Source: Planctomycetota bacterium (GTDB lineage: Bacteria; Planctomycetota; UBA1135; UBA2386). From it: a DNA stretch of 64,000 nt. The position numbers and the translations under genes were made by a program. This document shows, piece after piece, positions 31,531-40,157 of this stretch. Location: assembly GCA_020638695.1 (NCBI GenBank), contig JACKIB010000004.1, positions 62,001 to 126,000 of the forward strand, in the 5' to 3' direction. The notes below the pieces were generated by a model that saw nothing but the letters and a program-made list of their open reading frames with translations, was not told where the DNA came from and ran no database searches. Position 1 is the stretch's first letter. Each line of letters begins with the position of its first letter.

Positions 31531-31697
31531 GCCCGGACGATTCACGCCCGAGTTGCTGCGATCGGCAAGCTCGCAGCTGGCTACGTCGAACGCCAGACGC
31601 TGCTCCTCGACGGGTGCGACCCGCCCCCGGACAGCCTGCCGTTCTCCTTGCCAGCAACCAGCTTGCGGAATCTCGCCAACGCTGCTCGTGAACGGCG
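31531..31697 (+). repeat. Palindromic MITE-like repeat, copy C
   Basis: The sequence begins gcccggacgattcacgcccg and ends cgctgctcgtgaacg, with ctgctcctcgacgg and ctccttgccagcaacc inside, all matching copy D in order. A one-base deletion (cgatcggcaag against cgatcgcgcaag) breaks the frame that is open in copy D. Its right end lies about 35 bases before the start of the secreted-protein gene at 31732, in a 388-base gap otherwise without genes. Confidence 0.8.
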
Positions 31698-31731
31698 GGC
31701 GAGGACCCGGTTCCCCACGAGGTACGAGTCG

Positions 31732-33075
31732 ATGCGCGTGTTCCCCCGTCAGCTGTTCCCGATGCTCCTGCCGCTCGTGCTCCTCGGCGCCCCTGTGCCG
31801 GCCCAAGCCGATGTGCGGCGCAACGAGGTGGTGGGGGTTACCGCCGGCACGGCGACAAGCGCCCCCCGGCTGGAATGGCAACGCTCCGATTTCGCGGGCT
31901 GCGCGGTCCGTGGTTGTGCGCTGCCCGGGTTCGAAACCTCCGCGCGGCCGTGGGCCGGCGGCACGGCATTCAACGGCGACGTCCCGCCGAATCTCTCGAA
32001 CAGCCTCGGCGGGGTGTGGGTGTCGAACGGCCGGAAGATCGCGCTGGTCGATCCGGCCGGGTGCGCCATGCGGTGTCCGGCGCAGGATGCTCCACTCACC
32101 ACGCCGACTGCCGACGTGACCGGACTCGCCTACTGGGAACAGGAAGCGGGGCTGCTGCTCAGCGACTCGACCAACCTCCTCTACTGGGTGAGTCCCAACC
32201 AGTGCGCGATGACCGCGGTGGTATGCGACACCTGGCAGAAGTCGATCGTCCCGACCGGGTTCACCATCGCCGGGCTGGCGAGCGACGATGTCAATCGGCT
32301 GCTGTTCGTCAGCGCGTCGACCTTCTCCAGTACTCCGGTGCGCAGCAAGCTGTGGGCGACCTACCTCGGCTTCCCGCGGCGCCCGATCGACTCGGGTTGG
32401 TGCGCGGTGGCCCCGCCGTGCGAAATCACGATCCCGACCTGCGGCACGACGCCGCTCGGGCCGATCACCGGGCTCGGCTACGACGCCTGCACCGGGACTC
32501 TCTACTGGACCGACGGGCGGACGGTGGTAGCGGGACAGATCAAGATCGACACGGCGCGCTCGACCTGCACCCTGAGTCTGCTCGGCTGTTGCACCAAGTC
32601 GAGCGGCGAACCGTTCACCGGCTTGTGCGTGGCCCAGAAGCAGCCGTTCGCGGTGGGGACGGCTTGCGTGCAGGGTGGCTGTACCGCGTGCCCGACGATG
32701 GTCGCCAGCAGCTACGGGGCCCCGTTCCTCGGCAACCGCAACTTCGCGTTGACGCTGCGCAACGCGCCCACCGGCGCGATGCCGGTGTTCCTCGCCCTGG
32801 CGATCGGCGGGTGCACTGCGCCCGGTGTGCCGATCGGATTCTGCGAAACGGCCCGGATCGGCACCTCCGCCCCTCCCTTGCTCATCCCGATGCGCGTGGC
32901 GCGGGTCGGTTCGGGGCCGTGTGACGGCCACGCCGACTTCAGCTTCGGTGTGCCGGTGCTTCCCCAGCTGTGCGGCACGCCGATGTCGGCACAGTGGGCG
33001 ATGGACTGCACCGGACCGAACGGTCCCGGTCAGGCGATCACCAACTGCCTGACCTTCGAAGTGACCACCAACTGA
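31732..33075 (+). CDS. Secreted Cys-rich protein, paralogue 1
   Basis: This 447-residue protein has a signal peptide (MRVFPRQLFPMLLPLVLLGAPVPAQA). The mature part has many cysteines and repeated glycine/aspartate-rich blades such as VTGLAYWEQEAGLLLSDS, ITGLGYDACTGTLYWTDG and FTGLCVAQKQPF, suggesting a beta-propeller-like fold. The C-terminal region has GNRNFALTLRNAPTGAMPVFLALAIGGC, a beta-sandwich motif seen in planctomycete secreted proteins. It is closely related to the next gene at 33327 (447 versus 448 residues, same motif order). The function is unknown. Confidence 0.7.
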   Translation: MRVFPRQLFPMLLPLVLLGAPVPAQADVRRNEVVGVTAGTATSAPRLEWQRSDFAGCAVRGCALPGFETSARPWAGGTAFNGDVPPNLSNSLGGVWVSNGRKIALVDPAGCAMRCPAQDAPLTTPTADVTGLAYWEQEAGLLLSDSTNLLYWVSPNQCAMTAVVCDTWQKSIVPTGFTIAGLASDDVNRLLFVSASTFSSTPVRSKLWATYLGFPRRPIDSGWCAVAPPCEITIPTCGTTPLGPITGLGYDACTGTLYWTDGRTVVAGQIKIDTARSTCTLSLLGCCTKSSGEPFTGLCVAQKQPFAVGTACVQGGCTACPTMVASSYGAPFLGNRNFALTLRNAPTGAMPVFLALAIGGCTAPGVPIGFCETARIGTSAPPLLIPMRVARVGSGPCDGHADFSFGVPVLPQLCGTPMSAQWAMDCTGPNGPGQAITNCLTFEVTTN

Positions 33076-33326
33076 TCGCCGCGGCGCCCAGCCGCTGCGG
33101 GCTGCCACGATTGGTTGAGGTCACGGCGGTTGGCCGGCGGGGCGTCGCGGTTGCGCGGAATTCGCCGGCGCCTCGGGCACTCCGCGACACTCACCGCGGG
33201 ATCGCTCGCCGGGTGGCGTTGCGCCCCTGCAGCCGATCTCCCAAGATGGCTGCGGCCGGCGGTGCACCCCCGACGATCCTCCACGCCGCTGGCGGCCCGC
33301 GATCTGCCACCGTTCCGCCCAAATCG

Positions 33327-34673
33327 ATGCTCCATCCGATGCCGATGCCCGCGCCGAGCCGAGTGTGGTCTGCCCAATGCCTGCGCTGGGCAGTTGGCTC
33401 CATCGCCCTCACCGCGGTCCTCGCTCCGGCCCAGGGACCGACCCTGATGGGACTGAGCGCCAAGACGCCGTACGTGGTGCGGCACACCGTGTCGAGCAGC
33501 GGTTGCCAGGCGACTGCGTGTTCGGCTGCCGGTCGCGTCGCGGCGCAGGCTTCCGCGCTCGCCGGGGGCGCGGCGTGGGATGGCAGGCAGGGTCGGATGT
33601 GGGTCAGTGCGGGGCTCGGGCTGACGGTACTCGAGGTGCGTGAGGCAACCGGCGCATGCGGCGAGACCTGTGCGGCGTTCGCCGCTCCCGGGGCGAGCAG
33701 CGCCTCGTTGGTGACCGGTCTGGAGTACATCGAAGCGGGCGTGAAGTCGCTGGCGGTGCCCGACGCGGGAGCGCTGTTCCTCGCCTACTCGGATCAGCGA
33801 CTCGGCTGGGCGGCGGCGCGCGGGTGTGCGCTCGCCAAGTTCACCACCTGCGACCTCAGCGGTGTGCTCGGGGTGGGCCGGGTGGTCGCCGCGCTCGCCG
33901 CCGACGACAGCCGTGGCTTCCTGCTGCTCGGCACGTCGTCGACCAGTTCGACTTCGCCGGCGAACGTGATCCATGTCGTCTCGGTGGAGAACCCGTGCGT
34001 TTCGCTGTGCCAAGGCGTGGTGTCGGTCAGCCAGACGCTGTGCCCCAGCGTGCGTCTCGGCGCGATCCGCGGCATGGCGTACGACGGCACCACGGATCGG
34101 TTGTTCGTGACCGACGGGGCGACGATCGTCTACGGCACGTTCGCGGTGACGCGGACCACGAGCGGCTACACCTGTCGGTTCACCCATGCCGGGTGCTGCA
34201 CGGCCGGCGGCCCCGAGTTGCTCACCGGATTGGCGCTCGCTGCGCCGCCACCCGACGTCGTCGGCAGCTCGTGCACCGCAGGCAGCTGCACCACCTGCAG
34301 CGCGATGCGGGGGCTGGTGGTCGGCGACGCGGTGCTCGGCAATTCGCGGATGGTTCTCGCCCTGCGCGGTGCGCCCGGCAACGCGACCGCCGCGGTGCTC
34401 GGGTTGGGATTCGGCCCGTGCGCGACGGTGGGCGGCATCCCGGTGGGGGCGTGTGCCCCGATCCGGGTGGCCTTCCAACCCCTGCGTCCGCTGTTGTTCT
34501 CGTTCGCGCTGCCGTCGTCGGTCGGCTGCACCGGACAGCTCGATGTCCCGGTGGCGATCCCGGTGGAACGAGCCCTGCTCGACCTCGACCTCTCGGCGCA
34601 GTGGCTGCTGTCGTGCCCCGGCGGGGGCACTTCGGTGACCAACTGCGTGCACGTGCGCATCGCTGCGCTGTGA
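33327..34673 (+). CDS. Secreted Cys-rich protein, paralogue 2
   Basis: This 448-residue tandem paralogue of the preceding gene starts at 33327 (MLHPMPMPAPSRVWSAQ), followed by a hydrophobic stretch ending APAQG. It shares the pattern CCTAGGPELLTGLALA, SSCTAGSCTTCSAM and GNSRMVLALRGAPGNATAAVLGLGFGPC with the first copy. An upstream extension of the frame to 32970 overlaps the previous gene and is not credible. The 251-base gap before it holds no recognised gene. Its stop overlaps the GTG start of the CAP-domain gene. The function is unknown; the pair probably arose by tandem duplication. Confidence 0.7.
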   Translation: MLHPMPMPAPSRVWSAQCLRWAVGSIALTAVLAPAQGPTLMGLSAKTPYVVRHTVSSSGCQATACSAAGRVAAQASALAGGAAWDGRQGRMWVSAGLGLTVLEVREATGACGETCAAFAAPGASSASLVTGLEYIEAGVKSLAVPDAGALFLAYSDQRLGWAAARGCALAKFTTCDLSGVLGVGRVVAALAADDSRGFLLLGTSSTSSTSPANVIHVVSVENPCVSLCQGVVSVSQTLCPSVRLGAIRGMAYDGTTDRLFVTDGATIVYGTFAVTRTTSGYTCRFTHAGCCTAGGPELLTGLALAAPPPDVVGSSCTAGSCTTCSAMRGLVVGDAVLGNSRMVLALRGAPGNATAAVLGLGFGPCATVGGIPVGACAPIRVAFQPLRPLLFSFALPSSVGCTGQLDVPVAIPVERALLDLDLSAQWLLSCPGGGTSVTNCVHVRIAAL

Positions 34674-37105
34674 GTCGTCGCCGCCGGCCCGACTGGATCG
34701 TATCGGCGATGCTGTTGCTGGCAGGGGGGGCGCTCGCTCAGGCCTCGCCGCCACCCGTCGACGCGCTGGCCGAACAACGGTGGAACGCGCGGCTCGCGGA
34801 GCTGTTGTTCGGCTTTGCCCGGCAGGCGCAACGCGACCAGGTCGGCCCCGCGGCGAAGCGGGCGTTCGACGAGATCGTGTGCCACTACGCCCCGGGGCAC
34901 GCCGGGGCGCGGAAGGCACTCGGCCAGCGGCAGACCGTGGCCGGGTGGAAGCCATCGGGGTCGCCCCCGGAGTTCCGCGACGGGGCCACCGACGAGCAAC
35001 GGGTGCGGATCGCCAGGCAGTGGCGCGCGTTGGCGGTCCGGCTCGCGGGGCTGCACCGTGCCCGTGCTGCGGAGCTGCGCCCGAACGCGCCGCAACGCGC
35101 GATGGCCCACCTCGAGCGGGCCATCGCACTCGATCCACTCGACGAGGCGGCGCACCGGCTGCTCGGCCACGGGTCGGTCGCGATCGGCGGCACGACCTAC
35201 CACGGCAGCGCCGCGGAGCTTGCGTTCATCGCCAACTTGCGGCGGATCGAGCAACGTGCCCTGGCGCTGGCACGCCAGCCGATCCGGGTCGACCGCGTCG
35301 TCGAGTTGCCACGCGAGCTCACGGTCAGCGGCCTGCCGTTCCACGGCGCGCACTCGGTGCACTTCAAGGTGTTCACCCGGGGCACCGCGGTGCAAGCCGA
35401 GGACTGTGCCCGCTGGGCCGAGCGTGCTCTGGTATTGCTCACCGAGCTGCTCGGCGAGCAGCGCGCGGCACGGCTCGCGGTCGCCGACCGCCAGGTGCGC
35501 TACTGGGACTGGCAGGCATTCGTGTGGACCGAGCGGGAGCGCGACGCACTGGTCGCGGCGAACCTGCAGCGCAACGCCGAATCGCCGCTGGCCAAGCACC
35601 TCGCCGGGCAACGCGCGCAGCTCGAAGCGCACACGTTCAGCAACATCAGTTGGAACGCGGGCGACAAGCTGTGCGAGATCGGCGTCGAGCTGACGCCGGC
35701 AGCGATGCACGACCGGTTGATCGCCAGCTGCTGGGAGATCGGAATCGGCGTGGTGTTCGACAAGGGCGAGAAGACGCCGAACTTCGCGTTGACCGAAGGC
35801 GCGTTGCACGCGGCCACCTGGCTGCTGAAGTCCACCGCGATGTCGAAGCGCGGCACGCTGCCGGAGGGCACCGCGGCGGCGCGTGAGGTCGAGCTGCCGC
35901 GCGCGATCGGCTGGTGGCGCCGCACCGTTCGCGAGCAGGCGCTGGCCGGCACCGACATGCCGTTGCGCGACGTGGCGCGGCAGACCGCGGCACGCTTTCC
36001 CAACGCCGCGCGGCTCAAGGCGTGGAGCTTCATGACCTGGCTGATGGCGCGCCATCCGGAGTCCTGGTACGAGCTGCTGATCACCGTCCCGGGCGACAAA
36101 GTGCCGTTCCCGGAAGAGGTGGAGAAGGCGGTGCAGAAGGTCCTCGGCCGGCCGCTCGACGACGTCGAACGCGAGTGGCGAGCCTGGGCTTCAGGTCGTT
36201 CGGTGGCTGCGCTGGCGACCGGGTTCGGCCCACCGGTGTTGCCGGAACAACCGAGCCGCGAACAGCGGGCGGGTCTTGCACGGCTGAACGAGGTCCGCAC
36301 GCGCGCCGGGTTGCCACCGTGCGTGCTCGACCAGGAGGCCTCGCTGGGTTGCGTCGACCACGCGCGGTACCTCGCGGCCCATCCCGAGCAGTGGACCTGG
36401 CCGGCGCTGCACGAGCAGGACCCGGCCAAGTCGGGGTTCAGCGCCCGCGGCATGCGCTGCGGCCAGCGCTCGGTCATCGTGGTCCAGGCGCGGGGCGCCG
36501 CCGCGTCGGTCGACGGCTGGATGGGCACCGTCTACCACCGCTTCCCGTTGCTGGCGCCGAACGTGCGTCGGGTCGGGTTCGCGCTGGTCGACGGGATGTG
36601 CGTGCTCGACCTCGGCTCGCTGGAGGAGCCGCACCGCTATGACCGCGCGGGCCAGCCGCTGGGTCCGCAGTGGGTGGTGTGGCCGCCGGACCGCAGTGCG
36701 GACGTGCCCCGGCAGTTCGCCTTCTACGAGCTGCCCAATCCGCTCGGCGACCAGCCGCCGCCCAAAGACCGCGACGACCGCGCCGGCTATCCCGTCAGCT
36801 TGACCCTGGCGCACCACGTGCACCCGCGGCTCTCCAGCGCCGGTATTCGGATGTTCGCGCTGCGCGGCCGGGGCGCCAAGCAGGCGCGCGGCGACGAAGT
36901 GCGGCTGTTCGTGCACACGCCCGCGGCCCCGCTGCTGCGCCGGATGGTGGCGGCCGACGCGGTATTCGGCATCCCCGAGCAGCCGCTGGAGGCGCGTACT
37001 TCCTACGAAGTGGAGGTGCGGCTCCGCCTGCGGGGCGCGGAGGACCATACGGTGGCATGGCGGTTCACCACCGGCAGTGCACCGCTGCGCCGGCCCGGCC
37101 GGTAG
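34670..37105 (+). CDS. Secreted CAP-domain protein
   Basis: This 811-residue protein starts at a GTG (34670) overlapping the previous stop (GTGA), which gives a signal peptide (VSRRRRPDWIVSAMLLLAGGALAQ). A long N-terminal region (to ~520) has tetratricopeptide-like and peptidase-associated features, e.g. AWSFMTWLMARHPESWYELL, but no clear zinc motif. Residues ~540-660 form a CAP/SCP domain: LARLNEVRTRAGLPPCVLDQEASLGCVDHARYL, LHEQDPAKSGFS and GWMGTVYHRFPLLAPNVRRVGFAL. A final ~130-residue beta domain follows. CAP proteins act outside the cell, with lipid- or peptide-binding roles in some lineages. The specific role here is unknown. Confidence 0.75.
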   Translation: MSRRRRPDWIVSAMLLLAGGALAQASPPPVDALAEQRWNARLAELLFGFARQAQRDQVGPAAKRAFDEIVCHYAPGHAGARKALGQRQTVAGWKPSGSPPEFRDGATDEQRVRIARQWRALAVRLAGLHRARAAELRPNAPQRAMAHLERAIALDPLDEAAHRLLGHGSVAIGGTTYHGSAAELAFIANLRRIEQRALALARQPIRVDRVVELPRELTVSGLPFHGAHSVHFKVFTRGTAVQAEDCARWAERALVLLTELLGEQRAARLAVADRQVRYWDWQAFVWTERERDALVAANLQRNAESPLAKHLAGQRAQLEAHTFSNISWNAGDKLCEIGVELTPAAMHDRLIASCWEIGIGVVFDKGEKTPNFALTEGALHAATWLLKSTAMSKRGTLPEGTAAAREVELPRAIGWWRRTVREQALAGTDMPLRDVARQTAARFPNAARLKAWSFMTWLMARHPESWYELLITVPGDKVPFPEEVEKAVQKVLGRPLDDVEREWRAWASGRSVAALATGFGPPVLPEQPSREQRAGLARLNEVRTRAGLPPCVLDQEASLGCVDHARYLAAHPEQWTWPALHEQDPAKSGFSARGMRCGQRSVIVVQARGAAASVDGWMGTVYHRFPLLAPNVRRVGFALVDGMCVLDLGSLEEPHRYDRAGQPLGPQWVVWPPDRSADVPRQFAFYELPNPLGDQPPPKDRDDRAGYPVSLTLAHHVHPRLSSAGIRMFALRGRGAKQARGDEVRLFVHTPAAPLLRRMVAADAVFGIPEQPLEARTSYEVEVRLRLRGAEDHTVAWRFTTGSAPLRRPGR

Positions 37106-37138
37106 CCCGCCAGCGGAGAACGCGTTCCCGGCCGGGTC

Positions 37139-37166
37139 TTGAATCGGCTCCGGAGGACTCCACAAT
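37139..37166 (+). promoter_or_regulatory. Possible promoter of aldolase gene
   Basis: TTGAAT at 37139-37144 is followed after 16 bases by CACAAT at 37161-37166, matching four of six positions in each hexamer of the sigma-70 type. The start codon is at 37204, leaving a leader of about 30 bases. This is by eye only. Confidence 0.3.
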
Positions 37167-37203
37167 CTCCGCAAACTCCTCGAACTTCGCCCTAGCAACA
37201 ACC

Positions 37204-38115
37204 ATGTCGCGCGTCGACGAAATCCTGAGCTGGTACGGCTCCGACAACCCCGGCACCCTCAAGAACCTCCGCTGGATGATGGACTCCGGCACCCTGGCCG
37301 GGACCGGCAAGATGGTCATCCTGCCAGTCGATCAGGGGTTCGAACACGGTCCAGCGCGGTCGTTCGCCAAGAATGCCGCCGGCTACGACCCGCACTACCA
37401 CTATCAGCTCGCAGTCGATGCCGGTTGCAACGCCTACGCTGCGCCGCTGGGCTTCCTCGAGGCCGGGGCGCGCGAGTTCGCCGGCCGGATCCCGACCATC
37501 CTCAAGCTGAACAACAGCGACAGCCTGTTCTCTGGCGAGGATCCGCAGCCGGCGATCACCGGCTCGGTCAATGATGCGCTGCGGCTCGGCTGCGCCGCGA
37601 TCGGCTTCACCATCTACCCCGCGTCGAGCGCCCGCAACGAGATGTACTCGGAGCTGCGCGAGATCGCCGAGGACGCCAAGTCCGCGGGCCTCGCGGTGGT
37701 GGTGTGGTCCTACCCGCGCGGTTCCGGCATCTCGTCGAAGGGTGAGACTGCGATCGATGTGGTCGCCTACGCGGCGCAGATCGCCGCCCAGCTCGGCGCG
37801 CACGTCATCAAGGTGAAGCCGCCGACGGAGCACATCGAGCAGGACGCGGCGCGCAAGGTGTACGAGTCGGAGAAGATCGATGTCTCGACGCTCGAAGCAC
37901 GGGTTCGCCACGTGATCGACTCGGCATTCGGCGGGCGACGCATCGTGATCTTCTCCGGTGGCGCAGCCAAGGGCACCGACGCGGTGCTCGAAGAGATCCG
38001 CGGCCTGCACCGCGGTGGCGGCTTCGGCTCGATCATCGGGCGCAACAGCTTCCAGCGGCCGAAGGCCGACGGGATGAAGCTGCTGCAGTCGGTGATGGAA
38101 ATCTACAAGGGCTGA
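37204..38115 (+). CDS. fbaB: Class I fructose-bisphosphate aldolase (DhnA type)
   Basis: This 303-residue aldolase is of the DhnA/FbaB archaeal-type class I family, cleaving fructose-1,6-bisphosphate into glyceraldehyde-3-phosphate and dihydroxyacetone phosphate. Characteristic segments are LPVDQGFEHGPARSFAKN, FTIYPASSARNEMY, VVWSYPRGSGIS, the Schiff-base lysine region AHVIKVKPPTEHIE, and the phosphate-binding IFSGGAAKGTD and GGGFGSIIGRNSFQRP. The length is normal. It stands alone, with a terminator-like pair of hairpins after its stop. Confidence 0.95.
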   Translation: MSRVDEILSWYGSDNPGTLKNLRWMMDSGTLAGTGKMVILPVDQGFEHGPARSFAKNAAGYDPHYHYQLAVDAGCNAYAAPLGFLEAGAREFAGRIPTILKLNNSDSLFSGEDPQPAITGSVNDALRLGCAAIGFTIYPASSARNEMYSELREIAEDAKSAGLAVVVWSYPRGSGISSKGETAIDVVAYAAQIAAQLGAHVIKVKPPTEHIEQDAARKVYESEKIDVSTLEARVRHVIDSAFGGRRIVIFSGGAAKGTDAVLEEIRGLHRGGGFGSIIGRNSFQRPKADGMKLLQSVMEIYKG

Positions 38116-38120
38116 GCGGC

Positions 38121-38157
38121 GGGTGTCGCACCCGGTCTCGCGAGGCTGGTCGCGAGA
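38121..38157 (+). terminator. Hairpins after aldolase gene
   Basis: Two short inverted repeats follow the stop codon: gggtg-tcg-caccc at 38121-38133 and tctcgcga-ggctgg-tcgcgaga at 38136-38157 (8-bp perfect stem). No T-run follows, so the strength as an intrinsic terminator is uncertain. Confidence 0.5.
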
Positions 38158-38234
38158 TCGTGGGTCGTCGATCGGCTGGGGGGGTGGCGGGCTACGGGGC
38201 TCGCTCGGCCTCAACCTCGAGAGCCGCGAGGGCT

Positions 38235-38313
38235 CCCTCACGACCCCGTCGGCATCGGCATCGGTCCCAGCAAGTTGCGACCGACGCCGATGCCGACAAG
38301 GGGCCCTGAGGGG
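38235..38313. repeat. REP hairpin 2 (imperfect)
   Basis: Left arm 38235-38266 and right arm 38279-38313 pair over gaccga-gccgatgccgac and ccctcac/gtgaggg-like ends, with several mismatches (aaggggccctg against the expected ggggtcgtg). The core cccgtcggcatcggc is shared with hairpin 1. It lies just after the RAYT pseudogene. Confidence 0.75.
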
Positions 38314-38346
38314 AGTGGGGGAGTCCTGGTGGGGGCGGGGGCGCTG

Positions 38347-39028
38347 TCAGCCCGGAACCTCGTGGTGTCCGATCAACCCGTGCCTTCGCCAACCGACGTT
38401 CAGCAACCAGTTGCGCGCCCGGGCGACCGGTCGAGCGAGTTCTTGAGGCGACTCGGTTGGTCGGCTTCTCGCGCCAACCGTCGAACCACCGTCCCGAGGT
38501 GAACCAGTCGATCTCCTGCGCCAACCGCACCCCATGCCGGCGCGCGTTGTGAGCACGTAGGCCAGCGCGTGGCGCACTTCGCGCGGCGTGCGGGATGTGG
38601 TCGTGGTAGCGGTCGGCGAACACCTTGCCCACGCGCCGCCACAGGCGATTCAGGGCCCGAGCGATGCGAACCAGCAGCCCTTGCAGACCTCGTGACAGAC
38701 ACGCGCGGTCCGTCGCCTCCACGATCATGTGCAGATGGTTGCCCTGCACGGAGTAGTGCACCAGGCGAAACCCGTTGCGCTCGCAGCCCTTCGCGAACGC
38801 CGCGCAAAGCACCCCGTACACGCCGTGGCTGCGCAACGAAGGAAGCCCGCGCATCAAGCGTGTGGTCACGTGAACAGGAAAGCGTGAAGCCAAAGCCGCA
38901 CGACTGCGGTGCGAAACACCTGCCTTGTCACCCTTCGGCTTCGGCCCCGCCCCTTTGCGCCGGCCACCCCAGTTCATTCGAGGGAACGGTAGCAAACCCG
39001 CTTCGACTTCCGATCGCTTCATCCGCAT
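38347..39028 (-). pseudogene. RAYT transposase pseudogene
   Basis: This is a second copy of the 196-879 transposase, very similar up to KVFADRYHDHI, including the HUH motif (GNHLHMIVEATD) and the tyrosine. After that the frame is broken three times: a 2-base loss after the tyrosine segment, a 1-base loss soon after (ctcacaacgc against ctcaacaacgc), restoring frame for NARRHGVRLAQEIDWFTSG, and a 1-base gain near 38450 that moves the C-terminus (LARPVARARNWLLNVGWRRHGLI) to another frame. The conceptual product cannot be made whole. The catalytic residues themselves are intact, so a truncated protein could still be produced. Confidence 0.85.
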
Positions 39029-39290
39029 GACCCCATCTGCGCCACCGAGACAACATACGATCCACCATCACGAGGTCAACCAATAACTCCATGTTTTCAC
39101 ATCCTTTTGCGGCTGAACTACGCGCCATCTCGCGAAACACCGTCGACAGTCACGCGACAGCCTCGCGCTCGCGAGAATCTGGCTGGCGGCGCGTATCGGC
39201 CGCGAACTTGGGCGTCGCTGCCCAGGGTCGCGGCTCATTCCACGCACCGGAACCCTCTCAACTTGTTCGAGCACTGTTCCAAGAACCAGG

Positions 39291-39375
39291 CCCGCGGCCC
39301 CGTCGCCGTCGGCATCGGTCGCTCTAGCCGAGCGAAGCGAGCCTGGACCGATGCCGACGGCGACGGGGCCGTGGG
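39291..39375. repeat. REP hairpin 3 without a RAYT gene
   Basis: Arms 39291-39320 and 39346-39375 pair over 30 bases with one mismatch around a 25-base loop. The arm carries ccccgtcgccgtcggcatcgg, a variant with one extra cgtcgc step. ctcgaggttgagg follows at 39396-39408, as in the two RAYT units. It lies in a 618-base gene-free stretch (39029-39646) with no transposase of its own, so it looks like a non-autonomous copy. Nothing else was recognised in that stretch apart from the left end of RAYT unit 2. Confidence 0.85.
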
Positions 39376-39646
39376 AGAGCCCCGTGGCTTCAGAGCTCGA
39401 GGTTGAGGGAGCCCAGGAGTCCGACACCCCCACACCCCGACACCCCCACACACCTACTTCCAGTCAGCAGCCCGCCGTTCCAGCTCTGCGGCGCGGTCGG
39501 CGACGGCCCCGCCGGGCCTCGCCTGGTCGAGGTCGAGGTCGAGGTCCCCGCGCCCTCCGCCATTTTTCTCCACCATCCCTGCAACGTCACCCTGCGTTCC
39601 TCGCTGGGGCACCACCCGCGGGACGACACCCCGCCGCACGCACGCC

Positions 39647-40108
39647 ATGGAACACCTCACCCCCCGTCTCCCGACCCCCCTCGTGCGGAAGATCGCACTG
39701 TCCCTCCTACTGGTCCCCGTCGCGGTCTTCGTCTGCTTCTGGTTCTCCGCCTCCGGTCAGCGCATGCGCGCGAACTGGGCGATGGACTCGGCGATGGTGG
39801 CGGCGCGGAAGGCGCCGGAAGTGCGCGCCGAGCAGCGGGCGATCGACGCGGAGCTCGCTCGCCTTCGGGGTGTGGCCGAGCACGGCAGGTCGATCGACGG
39901 CACACGGCTCTCGGCCGCGTTGCGCCTCGGCTACGACCGGGACCAGCGCGTGCTGTCGCGTCGCCTTCGGGCGTTGGATGATCTGCGGCGAAAGGCCGCG
40001 ATGCGACAGCTCGGTGACCGACAGCTCGTGTTGGTGCAGCATCACCTGCCGCTGTACCGTGAAGCCGCGGTCGCCGAGCTGCGCGCGCGCAGAAAGGCGC
40101 GCCCGTAG
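39647..40108 (+). CDS. Small membrane-anchored hypothetical protein
   Basis: The 153-residue product has a single hydrophobic segment near 15-32 (IALSLLLVPVAVFVCFWFSA), and the rest is charged and helical (RAIDAELARLRGVAEHGRSIDG...RRKAAMRQLGDRQLVLVQHH). It may form a coiled coil outside the membrane. Start ATG at 39647 has no strong ribosome binding site. No family is recognised, and overlapping frames on the other strand make this call moderate. Confidence 0.5.
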   Translation: MEHLTPRLPTPLVRKIALSLLLVPVAVFVCFWFSASGQRMRANWAMDSAMVAARKAPEVRAEQRAIDAELARLRGVAEHGRSIDGTRLSAALRLGYDRDQRVLSRRLRALDDLRRKAAMRQLGDRQLVLVQHHLPLYREAAVAELRARRKARP

Positions 40109-40157
40109 TCACCTGGTGACGCGCCGGACGCGCACCGGCGCTGCACGACTCGGCCGG

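Larger units (their letters stand above)
38209..39102 (-). mobile_element. RAYT/REP unit, copy 2 (decayed)
   Basis: On the minus strand this unit has the same order as copy 1: left end atgtgaaaacatggagt (39102-39086), broken RAYT gene (39028-38347), REP hairpin (38313-38235) and ctcgaggttgagg (38221-38209). The transposase part is still close in sequence to copy 1, so decay seems recent. Confidence 0.65.

Noticed and set aside
30511..33108. 865-codon minus-strand frame spanning several genes
   Set aside because: It runs opposite or out of frame with a DUF3592-like gene and a secreted protein gene, and has shadow composition.
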